This document shows positions 15,594 through 25,232 of a stretch of DNA of 64,000 nt, piece by piece (position 1 is the stretch's first letter; each line of letters opens with the position of its first letter). Made by a program: the position numbers and the translations under genes. The notes beneath the pieces were generated by a model that worked only from the letters and a program-made list of their open reading frames with translations, was not told the origin of the DNA and searched no databases. This DNA is from Streptomyces sp. Alt3 (GTDB lineage: Bacteria > Actinomycetota > Actinomycetes > Streptomycetales > Streptomycetaceae), in contig NZ_CP120983.1 in NCBI RefSeq assembly GCF_030719215.1, forward strand, positions 4,092,001-4,156,000, given 5' to 3'.

Positions 15594-17039
15594 TCAGCCC
15601 TCCTGCGCGGCCCACCACTCCTTGAGCGCGGCCACAGCGTCCTCGCGTTCCATCGGGCCGTTCTCCAAGCGAAGCTCCAACAAGAATGCGTAGGCCTTAC
15701 CGATCACAGGCCCCGGTCCCACATCGAGGACCCGCATGATCTCGTTGCCGTCCAGAGCGGGCCGGATCGCTTCCAGCTCCTCCTGCTCCTGCAGCTGCGC
15801 GATGCGCTCTTCCAGCCCGTCGTACGTGCGCGACAGAGCATTCGCCTTGCGCTTGTTACGCGTCGTGCAGTCGGAGCGGGTCAGCTTGTGCAGCCTGTCC
15901 AGCAGCGGACCCGCGTCCCGCACGTACCTGCGCACAGCGGAATCGGTCCATTCCCCGTCCCCGTATCCGTGGAAGCGCAGGTGCAGTTCAACCAGCTTCG
16001 ATACGTCCTTGACCATGTCGTTGGAGTACTTCAGCTCGGTCATCCGCTTCTTGGTCATCTTGGCCCCCACCACTTCGTGGTGGTGGAAAGAGACGCGTCC
16101 GTCCTTCTCGAAGCGACGCGTCCTCGGCTTGCCGACGTCATGGAGAAGCGCAGCAAGACGCAGAACGAGATCGGGGCCGTCCTCCTCGAGATCGATGGCC
16201 TGCTCCAGGACCGTCAAGGAGTGCTCGTAGACGTCCTTGTGACGGTGATGCTCGTCACTTTCCAGACGGAGCGCGGGAAGCTCGGGCAGTACCTGGTCGG
16301 CCAGGCCTGTGTCCACGAGCAGCCCCAGCCCCTTGCGGGGGTGTCCGGAGAGCAGCAGTTTGTTCAACTCCTCACGGACCCTCTCGGCCGAGACGATCTC
16401 GATGCGTCCCGCCATGTCCGTCATGGCCTTGACGACGTCAGGGGCCACCTCGAAGTCCAGCTGAGCGGCGAAGCGTGCGGCACGCAGCATGCGCAATGGA
16501 TCGTCGGAGAACGACGCCTCAGGAGTGCCCGGAGTACGCAGGACGCGCTGCGCCAAGTCGTCCAAGCCGCCGTGCGGGTCGATGAACTCCTTCTGCGGGA
16601 GCGCGACAGCCATGGCGTTGACCGTGAAGTCACGGCGCACGAGGTCGTCCTCGATCGAGTCGCCGTAAGAGACCTCGGGCTTGCGCGAGGTCCTGTCGTA
16701 CGCCTCCGACCGGTAGGTCGTGACCTCGATCTGATAGCCGTCCTTCTGCACGCCGACGGTGCCGAAAGCGATTCCGACCTCCCAGACCGAGTCGGCCCAA
16801 GGGCGGACGATCTTGAGGACATCCTCGGGACGGGCGTCGGTCGTGAAGTCCAAATCGTTTCCGAGCCTGCCGAGCAACGCGTCGCGGACCGACCCGCCGA
16901 CCAGGGCGAGGCTGAATCCGGCCTCCTGGAATCGCAGGGCGAGGTCGTCGGCGACGGGGGACACCCGCAGCAGTTCGCTCACTGCGCGGTGCTGCACCTG
17001 ACTCAGTGCACGGGGGCTGTCTTCGTTGGCGTTCGGCAC
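15594..17039 (-). CDS. pcnA: CCA tRNA nucleotidyltransferase
   Basis: Adds or repairs the 3' CCA of tRNAs. The 481-aa product has the class II nucleotidyltransferase motif LVGGSVRDALLGRLGNDLDF (about residues 46-65) with the catalytic DxD (DLDF), the RRDFTVNAMA neck motif, and an HD domain (LLHDVGKPRTRRFEKDG, then FHHHEVVGA). Actinobacteria often annotate it as PcnA. It is divergent from the DUF6049 gene with 180 bases between. In M. tuberculosis a NUDIX gene (mutT4) occupies that gap; none fits here. Confidence 0.96.
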   Translation of the reverse strand: MPNANEDSPRALSQVQHRAVSELLRVSPVADDLALRFQEAGFSLALVGGSVRDALLGRLGNDLDFTTDARPEDVLKIVRPWADSVWEVGIAFGTVGVQKDGYQIEVTTYRSEAYDRTSRKPEVSYGDSIEDDLVRRDFTVNAMAVALPQKEFIDPHGGLDDLAQRVLRTPGTPEASFSDDPLRMLRAARFAAQLDFEVAPDVVKAMTDMAGRIEIVSAERVREELNKLLLSGHPRKGLGLLVDTGLADQVLPELPALRLESDEHHRHKDVYEHSLTVLEQAIDLEEDGPDLVLRLAALLHDVGKPRTRRFEKDGRVSFHHHEVVGAKMTKKRMTELKYSNDMVKDVSKLVELHLRFHGYGDGEWTDSAVRRYVRDAGPLLDRLHKLTRSDCTTRNKRKANALSRTYDGLEERIAQLQEQEELEAIRPALDGNEIMRVLDVGPGPVIGKAYAFLLELRLENGPMEREDAVAALKEWWAAQEG

Positions 17040-17219
17040 AACAGAAAAGGGTACGTGCCCCGACCGGCCCGGGCGTCATCGTTTCCGGTGACCCTGCGAG
17101 ACTCTCCCGATCATGTGACACGGTCCCCGGCACTCAGGCGTCGGGCACATCGTTACCATGCGGGGACGCAGAGACCGGCAGGACCAGCACCAGCTGACGA
17201 CGACGAGGGACGGATACGC

Positions 17220-19517
17220 GTGGCCGAGGCGGCAGACTTTCAGGGGATGAATCCCTCCCCTGCCCGCCGGTGGCTCCGGCGCACAGCCTCCTTGATCGTC
17301 GGGGCGCCGCTGATCGCCGGCCTCCTGGCCGGTCCCGCAGCGCCTTCCGCCCATGCCAAGGGGCCGACGAAGGCCCCGACCGGCTCGCGCACCGTCGATG
17401 TGTCTCTGGACACGCTCGCCCCCAGCGCACCCGTCGAGGGCGACACCCTCACCGTCTCCGGCACCTTGACCAACAAGGGGAAGAAGACGATCACGGACGC
17501 CGAGGTCGACCTGCGCGTCGGGCCGAGGCTGTCCGGCAGAGGAGAGATCGACCAAGCAGCCAAGCGCACCGGATACCTGCCCGGCAGTGATCCGGCCAAG
17601 CTGGGCGGCTCGTACACGCTGAAGGTCCCCAAGCTGGCATCCGGGGTCAGCCAGGACTTCGCCCTTGCCGTCCCGGTGGACAAGCTGGACCTGGACGCCG
17701 AGGGCGTCTACCAGCTCGGAGTGTCCCTCACGGGCCGAACCTCCGACTACGCCTACGACCAGGTCCTCGGCATCCAGCGGACCTTCCTGCCGTGGCAGCC
17801 CGAAGACACCAAGAAGAAGACCGAGCTCACCTTCCTCTGGCCGCTCATCGCATCAGCGCACGTCACCGCCGAAACAGGCTCCGACGAGCAGCAGACTCCC
17901 GTGTTCGCCAACGACGATCTGGCCCTCGAGCTCGCACCGGGGGGACGGCTGGAACAGTTGGTCTCGCTGGGCCGCCAGCTCCCCGTGACATGGGTGATCG
18001 ACCCGGACCTCCTGGCCTCGGTCGACGCGATGACGAAGAACTACCGCGTCAAGTCCGGAGACACCACGGTCGCAGGGACGAACCAGACCATCGCGAAGAA
18101 GTGGCTGACGGATCTGCAGGCGGCCGTGAAGGACGGCAAGGTGGTCGCTCTGCCCTTCGCCGACCCCGATCTGGCTTCCATCGCACACCGTGGCAAGAAC
18201 GTCTCCGGCGCTCTCAGCCATCTGCAGACGGCCACCGAGGTCGCGAGCACGACGGTCGAGACCGTGCTTCACGTGAAGCCGTCCACCGACTTCGCATGGC
18301 CGGTGGACGGTGCGATCGACCCCGCGGTCGTCGATGTCGCCACCTCGGCCGGCGCACACAAGGTGATCGCCCGAAGCGACAGCCTCGAGGAGACCGGCGG
18401 TCTGCTCTACACCCCGACTGCGGCCCGGCCGATCGGTGGTGGCACGACTGCTGTCGTCTCGGACTACCGGCTCTCCACCGCTTTCACCGGCGACATGGCA
18501 AAGGCCGGCGCTTCGACACTCGCGGTCCAGAAATTCCTGGCCCAGACGTTGGCGGTGACGGAGCAGGCTCCTGACAAACAGCGCAGCATCGTCGTCGCCC
18601 CGCAGCGGACGCCCACCGCCGCTCAGGCACAGACCATGGCACGCGCTCTGCAGGCCCTCACGGCCGAACACTGGACAGAGCCTCTCGACCTGGCGGAGGC
18701 CGCTGAGCGGAAGCCAGACGCGCAGGCCACGACGCAGGTACCCAGGGCATCCCAGTACCCCAAGAAACTGCGGAGCCAGGAACTGCCCACCCAGGCGTTC
18801 CAGGACATCAGGACGACGCAGAACTCGCTCGACAGCTTCCAGGTCATCCTCACGCAGCCCGACCGGGTGGTGACCCCCTTCGGGAACGCGATCAACCGTT
18901 CCGTGTCGACATCGTGGCGCGGCAGTCCGCTGGAAGCACAGCGGTACCGCGACTCGGTCCGTACGTATCTGCAGGGGCTCACCAACGAGGTCCAGCTGAT
19001 CGCGAAGTCGGACGTGACCCTGTCAGGGCGCAGCGCCACGATCCCGGTGACCGTGCAGAACAAACTGGTGCAGGGCGTCGATCACCTCGTACTCCGTCTG
19101 ACGTCGGGCAATGCCACGCGGCTGAACCTCAACGACGGCGGAGCGGTCGCCGACAAGCCGGTCGAGATCGCGGGTGGGCACAGCCAGTCCGTGAAATTCG
19201 ACGCTGCTGCCAACGCGAACGGACAGGCGCAGGTCACGGCGCGTCTCTTCACCACGGACGGTGCGCCGTACGGCGAGGCGATGACCTTCACGGTGAAGGT
19301 CTCCGAGGTCACACCGACGGTCCTCCTGGTGATCGCGGGGGGTCTCCTGCTGCTGGTCCTGGCGGGCATCAGGATGTACACCCACCGCAAGCGCACCGTG
19401 GCGGGCGGCGCGTCGGAGGGCGACGGCGGGGAACCCGAGCAGCCGAGTGACCCGGAGTCGGACACCGGTCCGGAAAGCGGCGACCCATCGGGCCCAAGTG
19501 AGAAAGTGGACCGTTGA
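17220..19517 (+). CDS. DUF6049 family secreted/membrane protein
   Basis: Homologue by synteny of M. tuberculosis Rv3909, just upstream of MurJ; function unknown. The 765-aa product has an N-terminal signal sequence (RRWLRRTASLIVGAPLIAGL then Ala-rich, cleavage near SAHA). A large extracellular region follows, with an Ig/CARDB-like segment near the start (PVEGDTLTVSGTLTNKGKKT). One C-terminal helix (VLLVIAGGLLLLVLAGIRMY) and a charged tail end it. GTG at 17220 is used; ATG at 17247 is an alternative. First gene of an apparent operon with murJ, the pseudokinase, sigM and its anti-sigma gene. A degenerate parS lies inside it (18266-18279). Confidence 0.85.
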   Translation: MAEAADFQGMNPSPARRWLRRTASLIVGAPLIAGLLAGPAAPSAHAKGPTKAPTGSRTVDVSLDTLAPSAPVEGDTLTVSGTLTNKGKKTITDAEVDLRVGPRLSGRGEIDQAAKRTGYLPGSDPAKLGGSYTLKVPKLASGVSQDFALAVPVDKLDLDAEGVYQLGVSLTGRTSDYAYDQVLGIQRTFLPWQPEDTKKKTELTFLWPLIASAHVTAETGSDEQQTPVFANDDLALELAPGGRLEQLVSLGRQLPVTWVIDPDLLASVDAMTKNYRVKSGDTTVAGTNQTIAKKWLTDLQAAVKDGKVVALPFADPDLASIAHRGKNVSGALSHLQTATEVASTTVETVLHVKPSTDFAWPVDGAIDPAVVDVATSAGAHKVIARSDSLEETGGLLYTPTAARPIGGGTTAVVSDYRLSTAFTGDMAKAGASTLAVQKFLAQTLAVTEQAPDKQRSIVVAPQRTPTAAQAQTMARALQALTAEHWTEPLDLAEAAERKPDAQATTQVPRASQYPKKLRSQELPTQAFQDIRTTQNSLDSFQVILTQPDRVVTPFGNAINRSVSTSWRGSPLEAQRYRDSVRTYLQGLTNEVQLIAKSDVTLSGRSATIPVTVQNKLVQGVDHLVLRLTSGNATRLNLNDGGAVADKPVEIAGGHSQSVKFDAAANANGQAQVTARLFTTDGAPYGEAMTFTVKVSEVTPTVLLVIAGGLLLLVLAGIRMYTHRKRTVAGGASEGDGGEPEQPSDPESDTGPESGDPSGPSEKVDR
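18266..18279. other. Degenerate parS-like palindrome
   Basis: GCTTCACGTGAAGC keeps the TTCACGTGAA core of parS with one symmetric change in each arm. It is inside the DUF6049 coding sequence. ParB binding is possible but unproven. Confidence 0.35.
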
Positions 19518-19566
19518 GCGATGTCTGTCGGGGCCTGTCGGCCGGGGACAATGAGGTGGGGTTTCG

Positions 19567-21726
19567 ATGAACGCGCCGTACGACGGTGACCGCGGCCAGA
19601 GCGCGGGCGGAGCTGGGTCTTCCAGCGGTCCGCCGGTGCCGCCGGGCGCAGGACAGGGAGGCGAGGAACCCGATCCCTACCTGCAGCACGCGTACGACCA
19701 CGATCCGTACCGTGCCCGGGATCTCGCCGCGCAGGATCCGGTGGCCGAGGCGCTCTACGACCGCGCCGCTCATCCCCCACCGCCTCCGGGCACCTACCAG
19801 GAGCCGCAGGCTCTCTACCAGCAGCCTCAGGCAGCCCAGCACGCCCCTGACCCCCGCCTCTGGGCCCAGACTCCGCCACCGGAGCCCGCAGGCCCCTCCA
19901 GGCACCTTCCCTACGGCGACAACGCCGCGACCACTCAGTACGTAGGAGTGGACGACCTGGTCACGCAGGCTTCCGGCGACCGCGAGGAGCAGGACGCCTT
20001 CGCCCACCTCTTCCGTGACCAGGAAGGGTCCGGCCGTCCGCCGGGACCTCCTGCCGAACCCGAGGCAGCCCCGGCACCCGTACCGCCGAAGTCCGGTGGA
20101 CGGGCCGCCGGAATACTGAAGTCCAGCGCGCTGATGGCCGCGGGCACCTTGGTGTCGCGGCTGACCGGCTTCGTCCGCAGCCTTGTCATCACAGCGGCAC
20201 TTGGCGCGGCGCTGCTCGGTGACAGCTTCACCATCGCGTACACCCTGCCGACGATGATCTACATCCTGACGGTGGGCGGCGGGCTCAACTCCGTCTTCGT
20301 TCCTCAGCTCGTCCGGTCCATGAAGGACGACGAGGACGGGGGCGAGGCATACGCCAACCGGCTGCTGACCCTGGTCATGGTCACCCTGGGCGTGATCGTC
20401 GGGATCGCGGTCTTCGCTGCTCCGTGGCTCATCCACATGATGTCGCCGACCATCGCGAACGACGTCGCGGCCAACAGCGTGGCCGTCACCTTCGCCCGCT
20501 ACTGCCTGCCGACCATCTTCTTCATGGGCGTGCACGTGGTCATGGGGCAGATCCTCAACGCCCGCGGGAAATTCGGCGCGATGATGTGGACCCCGGTCCT
20601 CAACAACATCGTCATGATCGTCACGTTCGGCCTGTTCATCTGGGTCTACGGCTCGTCGGCCGAATCCCGGATGGGCGTGGAGACGATCCCGGCCGAAGGT
20701 GTCCGCCTGCTCGGCATCGGTACGCTGCTCGGCCTGGTGGTCCAGGCCCTGGCCATGATCCCGTACCTCCGGGAAGCAGGGTTCCGATTCCGTCCCCGCT
20801 TCGACTGGAAGGGGCACGGGCTCGGCAAGACGGTCAGGCTCGCCAAGTGGACGGTGCTCTTCGTCCTGGCCAACCAGGCGGGCGTCATCGTCGTCACGCA
20901 GCTGGCGACCGCGGCCGGCAAGCTGTCGGGCAAGGACGGCACAGGCTTCCTCGCCTACTCCAATGCCCAGCTGATCTGGGGTATGCCTCAGGCCATCATC
21001 ACCGTCTCGGTGATGGCTGCCCTGCTTCCTCGCATCTCCCGCGCCGCCCATGACAACGACCCCGGAGCGGTCCGGGACGACATCTCGCAAGGTCTGCGCA
21101 ACTCGGCGGTGGCCATCGTCCCGGTGGCCTTCACCTTCCTCGCGCTCGGGTTGCCGATGTGCACCCTGCTCTACGCCTCCAGCGGCACCGAGGCGGCACG
21201 GTCGATGGGCTTCATCCTGATGGCGTTCGGCCTCGGCCTCATCCCGTACTCCGTGCAGTACGTCGTGCTGCGTGGCTTCTACGCGTACGAGGACACCCGT
21301 ACCCCCTTCTACAACACGGTCATCGTCGCAGCGGTCAACGCGGCGGTCTCCGCCCTCTGCTACGTGATTCTTCCGGCCCAGTGGGCAGTCGTGGGAATGG
21401 CAGGGGCCTACGGGCTGGCGTACGCGGTGGGCGTCGGCATCGCATGGCGACGGCTGAGCAGCCGGCTCGGCGGTGACCTCGACGGTGCCCGTGTGGTGCG
21501 CACCTACGCCCGTCTCTGCCTGGCCGCGATCCCCGCGGCCGTGGTCGGCGGCGGCGTGGGCTTCGCTCTCCTGAAGGCCCTCGGTGACGGAGCCGGCGGG
21601 TCTGTGGTGGCACTGGTCTGTGGCAGCGTCGTCCTGATGGGTGTCTTCTTCGTCGCGGCGAAGAAGATGCGTATCGAAGAACTCAACGGAATGGTCGGCA
21701 TGGTCCGAGGGCGCCTCGGACGCTGA
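19567..21726 (+). CDS. murJ: Lipid II flippase MurJ (MviN) with long cytosolic N-terminus
   Basis: MurJ moves lipid II across the membrane for peptidoglycan synthesis. The 719-aa product has a ~180-residue Pro/Gln/Ala-rich N-terminus, then about fourteen membrane helices. These begin at SSALMAAGTLVSRLTGFVRS, the conserved first helix with its functional Arg, and include TIAYTLPTMIYILTVGGGLN. In M. tuberculosis the pseudokinase that recruits FhaA is fused to MurJ; here the equivalent is the separate next gene. The start lies 49 bases after the DUF6049 gene. Confidence 0.95.
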   Translation: MNAPYDGDRGQSAGGAGSSSGPPVPPGAGQGGEEPDPYLQHAYDHDPYRARDLAAQDPVAEALYDRAAHPPPPPGTYQEPQALYQQPQAAQHAPDPRLWAQTPPPEPAGPSRHLPYGDNAATTQYVGVDDLVTQASGDREEQDAFAHLFRDQEGSGRPPGPPAEPEAAPAPVPPKSGGRAAGILKSSALMAAGTLVSRLTGFVRSLVITAALGAALLGDSFTIAYTLPTMIYILTVGGGLNSVFVPQLVRSMKDDEDGGEAYANRLLTLVMVTLGVIVGIAVFAAPWLIHMMSPTIANDVAANSVAVTFARYCLPTIFFMGVHVVMGQILNARGKFGAMMWTPVLNNIVMIVTFGLFIWVYGSSAESRMGVETIPAEGVRLLGIGTLLGLVVQALAMIPYLREAGFRFRPRFDWKGHGLGKTVRLAKWTVLFVLANQAGVIVVTQLATAAGKLSGKDGTGFLAYSNAQLIWGMPQAIITVSVMAALLPRISRAAHDNDPGAVRDDISQGLRNSAVAIVPVAFTFLALGLPMCTLLYASSGTEAARSMGFILMAFGLGLIPYSVQYVVLRGFYAYEDTRTPFYNTVIVAAVNAAVSALCYVILPAQWAVVGMAGAYGLAYAVGVGIAWRRLSSRLGGDLDGARVVRTYARLCLAAIPAAVVGGGVGFALLKALGDGAGGSVVALVCGSVVLMGVFFVAAKKMRIEELNGMVGMVRGRLGR

Positions 21727-21857
21727 TACACGCGCCGAGCCGCACAACCATCGCTGGACACCGCGTGTCGTGCATAGCGCCGGAGTGTGGGCACAATTGG
21801 CGTGACTGTGCAGAGCTGGCTGGCATCGCGCAACGGATGGGGAGGCAGGGAACGACG

Positions 21858-23552
21858 GTGGCGGAACGTAGCACGGCTGCTGTCGACGTGGCCGACAACA
21901 GCGGCGACGAGCCGCTGACCGCCAAGGCGGACGCGGCCACGACCGACGGGACGGCACAAGCCGAGGACGCAGAGGGCGCAAGCTCGAAGGACGCGCAGAG
22001 CGGGCAGGACGGCTCTGACGCCGTGCCGGCGTCCCCTGATCTGCACAGCGGTCACAAACTGGCCAAACGCTATCGGCTCGAGGAGTGCGTCACCCGGCTG
22101 GACGGATTCAGCAGCTGGCGTGCCGTCGACGAGAAGCTCAGGCGCGCGGTGGGTGTTCATCTGCTGACCGCCGACCATCCGCGCGCCCGCTCCGTGCTGG
22201 CGGCGGCCCGCTCCTCCGCACTGCTCGGGGACCCGCGCTTCGTGCAGGTCCTGGACGCCGTGGAGGAGGGCGACCTCGTCTACGTCGTCCACGAATGGCT
22301 CCCCGACGCCACCGAGCTCACAGCGCTGCTGGCGGCCGGACCTCTGGATGCGCACGACGCCTACCAGCTCGTGAGCCAGATCTCCCAGGCCATGGCTGCC
22401 GCACACCGCGAGGGGCTCGCACATCTGCGACTCACTCCGGGCGCCGTGCTGCGCAGCTCGACGGGCCAGTACAGGATCCGTGGTCTGGCCGTGAACGCCG
22501 CGCTCCGCGGTATCACCGCCGATCAGCCCCTCCGGGCGGACACCGAGGCGATCGGTGCCCTCCTCTACGCCGCCCTGACCCGGCGCTGGCCCTACGAGAG
22601 CGACGCCTACGGCCTTTCCGGGCTCCCCAAGGACCTCGGTCTCATTCCTCCCGACCAGGTGCGGGCGGGCGTCCACCGGGGCCTGTCCGAGCTCGCCATG
22701 CGCGCGCTCGCCAACGACGGCGCTACCGCGTCACGGCAGGAACAGCCGTGCACCACCCCGGACGAGCTGGCGAAGGCCGTCGCGGCCATGCCGCGCATCC
22801 TCCCCCCGGAGCCCACGTTCACAGCACCGCCGGAGTACCAGCGCACGACCTACCAGCAGGGCACCTACGGACGCCCCTCCGCACGCCCCGCCTCGGCTAC
22901 ACAGCCCGTCATCGTCCCGCCGCCCCCTCTCCAGAGCCGCACGGGCAAAGCACTCAAGTGGGCCGTGTCCGCGCTGCTCATCGCGGCTCTGGGCCTGGGC
23001 AGCTGGCAGCTCGCGGAAACCGTCCTGAACCGGGAGAAGGACTCGGGGGAGCCGACCCCGACGCAGACCACCGACAACGGGGGCGTCGACAACAAGGCCT
23101 CCGAACCCAGCAAGCCGGTCACGATCGTCGGAGCCCAGGACTACGATCCGCTCGGCGACGGTTCCGAGAAGCCCGGTTCGACGAAGAACGTCTACGACGG
23201 CGACACAAGCTCCTTCTGGACCACGGACGGCTATTACAGCGCAGACTTCGGACGGCTCAAGGAGGGCGTCGGAGTCGTTCTCGACCTCGGCAAGGTTCAG
23301 CAGGTAGGAAACGTCGAGGTGTCCTTCCTCGGCGGCAATACCTCCGTCGAGCTGAGAACCACCGAGGACTCGTCCTTCCCTCAGCTGCCGGGGGGCTTCA
23401 CCAAGGCCGCGAGCGGTTCCGGAACAAAGGTGTCCCTCAAGCCCGTCAAGCCGGTGCAGGCAAGGTACCTTCTGGTCTGGCTGACCGAACTTCCTCTGAG
23501 TGACGACGGAAACTACAGAGGCAAGATCTCGGACATCAAGGTCACCAGCTGA
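21858..23552 (+). CDS. MurJ-linked pseudokinase with membrane anchor and discoidin-like ectodomain
   Basis: Kinase fold at about residues 65-300 (HKLAKRYRLEECVTRLDGFS and on). The VAIK lysine region reads VGVHLL, the HRD loop reads HREGLAHLRLTPGA without the catalytic Asp, and DFG is replaced (IRGLAVN), so it should be inactive. A Pro-rich linker, one helix (~370-392, AVSALLIAALGLGSWQLAE) and a C-terminal F5/8-type beta-sandwich (~420-564, VYDGDTSSFWTTDGYYSADF) follow. This is the layout of the C-terminal half of mycobacterial MviN, where PknB phosphorylation of the pseudokinase binds FhaA. GTG at 21858 is chosen; ATG at 21837 is possible. Role as a MurJ regulator is inferred. Confidence 0.85.
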   Translation: MAERSTAAVDVADNSGDEPLTAKADAATTDGTAQAEDAEGASSKDAQSGQDGSDAVPASPDLHSGHKLAKRYRLEECVTRLDGFSSWRAVDEKLRRAVGVHLLTADHPRARSVLAAARSSALLGDPRFVQVLDAVEEGDLVYVVHEWLPDATELTALLAAGPLDAHDAYQLVSQISQAMAAAHREGLAHLRLTPGAVLRSSTGQYRIRGLAVNAALRGITADQPLRADTEAIGALLYAALTRRWPYESDAYGLSGLPKDLGLIPPDQVRAGVHRGLSELAMRALANDGATASRQEQPCTTPDELAKAVAAMPRILPPEPTFTAPPEYQRTTYQQGTYGRPSARPASATQPVIVPPPPLQSRTGKALKWAVSALLIAALGLGSWQLAETVLNREKDSGEPTPTQTTDNGGVDNKASEPSKPVTIVGAQDYDPLGDGSEKPGSTKNVYDGDTSSFWTTDGYYSADFGRLKEGVGVVLDLGKVQQVGNVEVSFLGGNTSVELRTTEDSSFPQLPGGFTKAASGSGTKVSLKPVKPVQARYLLVWLTELPLSDDGNYRGKISDIKVTS

Positions 23553-23580
23553 CGGCAGCACCAGGGGAGGGGGCTCACCG

Positions 23581-24285
23581 TTGGACGACGCCAGATTCGC
23601 CGACATCAGCGACCAGGATCTCCTGACCCAGCACGTCGCAGGCGAACCGGATGCCTTCGGTGAGCTCGTGCGGCGGCATCGTGACCGTCTCTGGGCGGTG
23701 GCCCTGCGTACGCTCGGCGACCGCGAGGAGGCTGCCGACGCCGTGCAGGACGCTCTTGTGTCTGCCTTCCGCGCCGCTCACACCTTCCGTGGCCAGTCCG
23801 CCGTCACCACATGGCTGCACAGGATCACCGTCAACGCCTGCCTGGACCGTGCTCGCAAGACGGCCTCCCGGAGAACCTCGCCGGTCGACGACACCGAGAG
23901 GCTCGATCAGCTCATGGAGCCTCACGAGTCCGCCGAGGCTCCCGCGGAGCGGCAGGATCTGCACCGCGAACTCCTGGCCGCACTCGCCACGCTGCCGGCC
24001 GAACAGCGCGCCGCGCTTGTCCTCGTGGACATGCAGGCCTACCCGGTCGCCGAGGCAGCTCGCATCCTCGACGTACCGACCGGCACCGTGAAGAGCCGTT
24101 GCGCACGAGGCCGGGCCAGACTGCTTCCCCTGCTGACTCACCTACGCAGCAGCAGAGGGGACCGTAAGGACAGCCGTGTGGAAAGGAACCGGACACAGAG
24201 GCCATCCGTCCCACCGGCGTCAGGACCAAGAGATGCAGGTGACGGAGATCCTGCCGGCGTAAAGGGTGGAGGTGGGCTCGCATGA
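23581..24285 (+). CDS. sigM: ECF RNA polymerase sigma factor SigM
   Basis: A 234-aa group 4 sigma factor. Region 2: DQDLLTQHVAGEPDAFGELV then RDRLWAVALRTLGDREEAAD and HTFRGQSAVTTWLHRI. Region 4: LPAEQRAALVLVDMQAYPVA then ILDVPTGTVKSRCARGRARL. The last ~45 residues are a charged tail. TTG at 23581 is preferred, with GGGAGG eight to twelve bases upstream; an upstream in-frame start would overlap the pseudokinase gene. It overlaps the anti-sigma gene by four bases (ATGA), implying translational coupling. The name follows the murJ-sigM-anti-sigma-trxB order also found in M. tuberculosis. Confidence 0.93.
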   Translation: MDDARFADISDQDLLTQHVAGEPDAFGELVRRHRDRLWAVALRTLGDREEAADAVQDALVSAFRAAHTFRGQSAVTTWLHRITVNACLDRARKTASRRTSPVDDTERLDQLMEPHESAEAPAERQDLHRELLAALATLPAEQRAALVLVDMQAYPVAEAARILDVPTGTVKSRCARGRARLLPLLTHLRSSRGDRKDSRVERNRTQRPSVPPASGPRDAGDGDPAGVKGGGGLA

Positions 24286-25202
24286 CGTCCGCAGCCGATA
24301 TGACTCAGCACCCTGACGTCTCGGAAATCGCCGACCTCGCCGAAGGCCTCCTTCCGCCTTCACGCGAGGCAGCAGTCCGCCGCCACATCGACTCCTGCGA
24401 TGAGTGCGGTGACATCCACGCCTCGCTCGAGGAGGTCCGCTCGCTGCTGGGTGCGGCAGAACCTCCTTCCGAGCACATGCCCGAGGAGGTCGCCCGCCGC
24501 ATCGACACGGCTCTGGCACGGGAGGCAGTGGCGGCTGCCACGACACCGGTCTCGGCTTCCCCTGTTTCACGTGAAACATTTGATCTGCCGACGGAGGCCG
24601 CGCCTCGGCCGGCCGGCCGTCCTCGCGGCGCCACCGGCCCCGGCCGGAGTCCGGCTCGCCGTAGGCGTCGCACAGTAATCCTTGGTACCGCTTTCGGGGC
24701 TGCGGCCGTCGGTATGAGCGTCCTCCTGCTCCAGTCTCTTCCGTCGTCCCAGGACTCGGCAGGTTCGATGGCCGACCACAGGGTCAGCGCCGCGGAGAAG
24801 AGCCAGGAAGAGTTCTCGGAAGGAACGCTGCAAGGCCGCGTCCAGAGCCTCCTGAACGAGGCGAAGGCGTCCGAGACTCCGGGCGGCTACCCGGCCGAAT
24901 CGCCGATGGACACCAAGTCGTCCCCGGGGCACCTGCCTCCCGGAGACGCGACCCCCGGTACTCGGCTGCTGGCTCCGATCGTCAACGTTCCATCCTGTGT
25001 CCAACAGGGAACGGGCCGGGATACCCCCGCCCTGGCACTGGAAGAGGGCAGCTACGAAGGAACGGCTGCGTTCCTGGTCGTTCTGCCGCATACGACTGAC
25101 TCAACGCGCGTGCAGGCCTACGTCGTCGACGCTGCCTGCGTCGACTCCAAGCCCGCGACACAGGGCAAACTGCTGCTCACCCATTCCTACGCCCGCCCCT
25201 AG
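24282..25202 (+). CDS. Anti-sigma factor (zinc-finger type) for SigM
   Basis: The 306-aa product has an N-terminal anti-sigma domain (DVSEIADLAEGLLPPSREAA, then HIDSCDECGDIHASLEEV). It contains the HxxxCxxC set of ZAS proteins. A linker, a membrane helix (~residues 130-150, TVILGTAFGAAAVGMSVLLL) and an extracellular domain of ~155 residues follow. The topology predicts that it holds SigM at the membrane until an envelope or redox signal releases it. The start overlaps the sigM stop. A perfect parS site (24564-24577) is inside the linker and is translated as VSRET. Confidence 0.9.
   Translation: MTSAADMTQHPDVSEIADLAEGLLPPSREAAVRRHIDSCDECGDIHASLEEVRSLLGAAEPPSEHMPEEVARRIDTALAREAVAAATTPVSASPVSRETFDLPTEAAPRPAGRPRGATGPGRSPARRRRRTVILGTAFGAAAVGMSVLLLQSLPSSQDSAGSMADHRVSAAEKSQEEFSEGTLQGRVQSLLNEAKASETPGGYPAESPMDTKSSPGHLPPGDATPGTRLLAPIVNVPSCVQQGTGRDTPALALEEGSYEGTAAFLVVLPHTTDSTRVQAYVVDAACVDSKPATQGKLLLTHSYARP
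24564..24577. other. parS site 4 (inside the anti-sigma gene)
   Basis: Perfect GTTTCACGTGAAAC, read in frame as VSRET in the linker just before the membrane helix. Confidence 0.95.
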
Positions 25203-25232
25203 ACCCTTACCCGGAGCCGGACCGCTCTTTCG

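Noticed and set aside
15888..17219. In-frame upstream extension of the DUF6049 gene through pcnA
   Set aside because: It is the antisense of pcnA; the signal peptide after 17220 marks the true start.
19369..21981. Long leftward open frame (870 codons) across murJ
   Set aside because: Antisense shadow; His/Asp/Gly-rich composition without any family resemblance.
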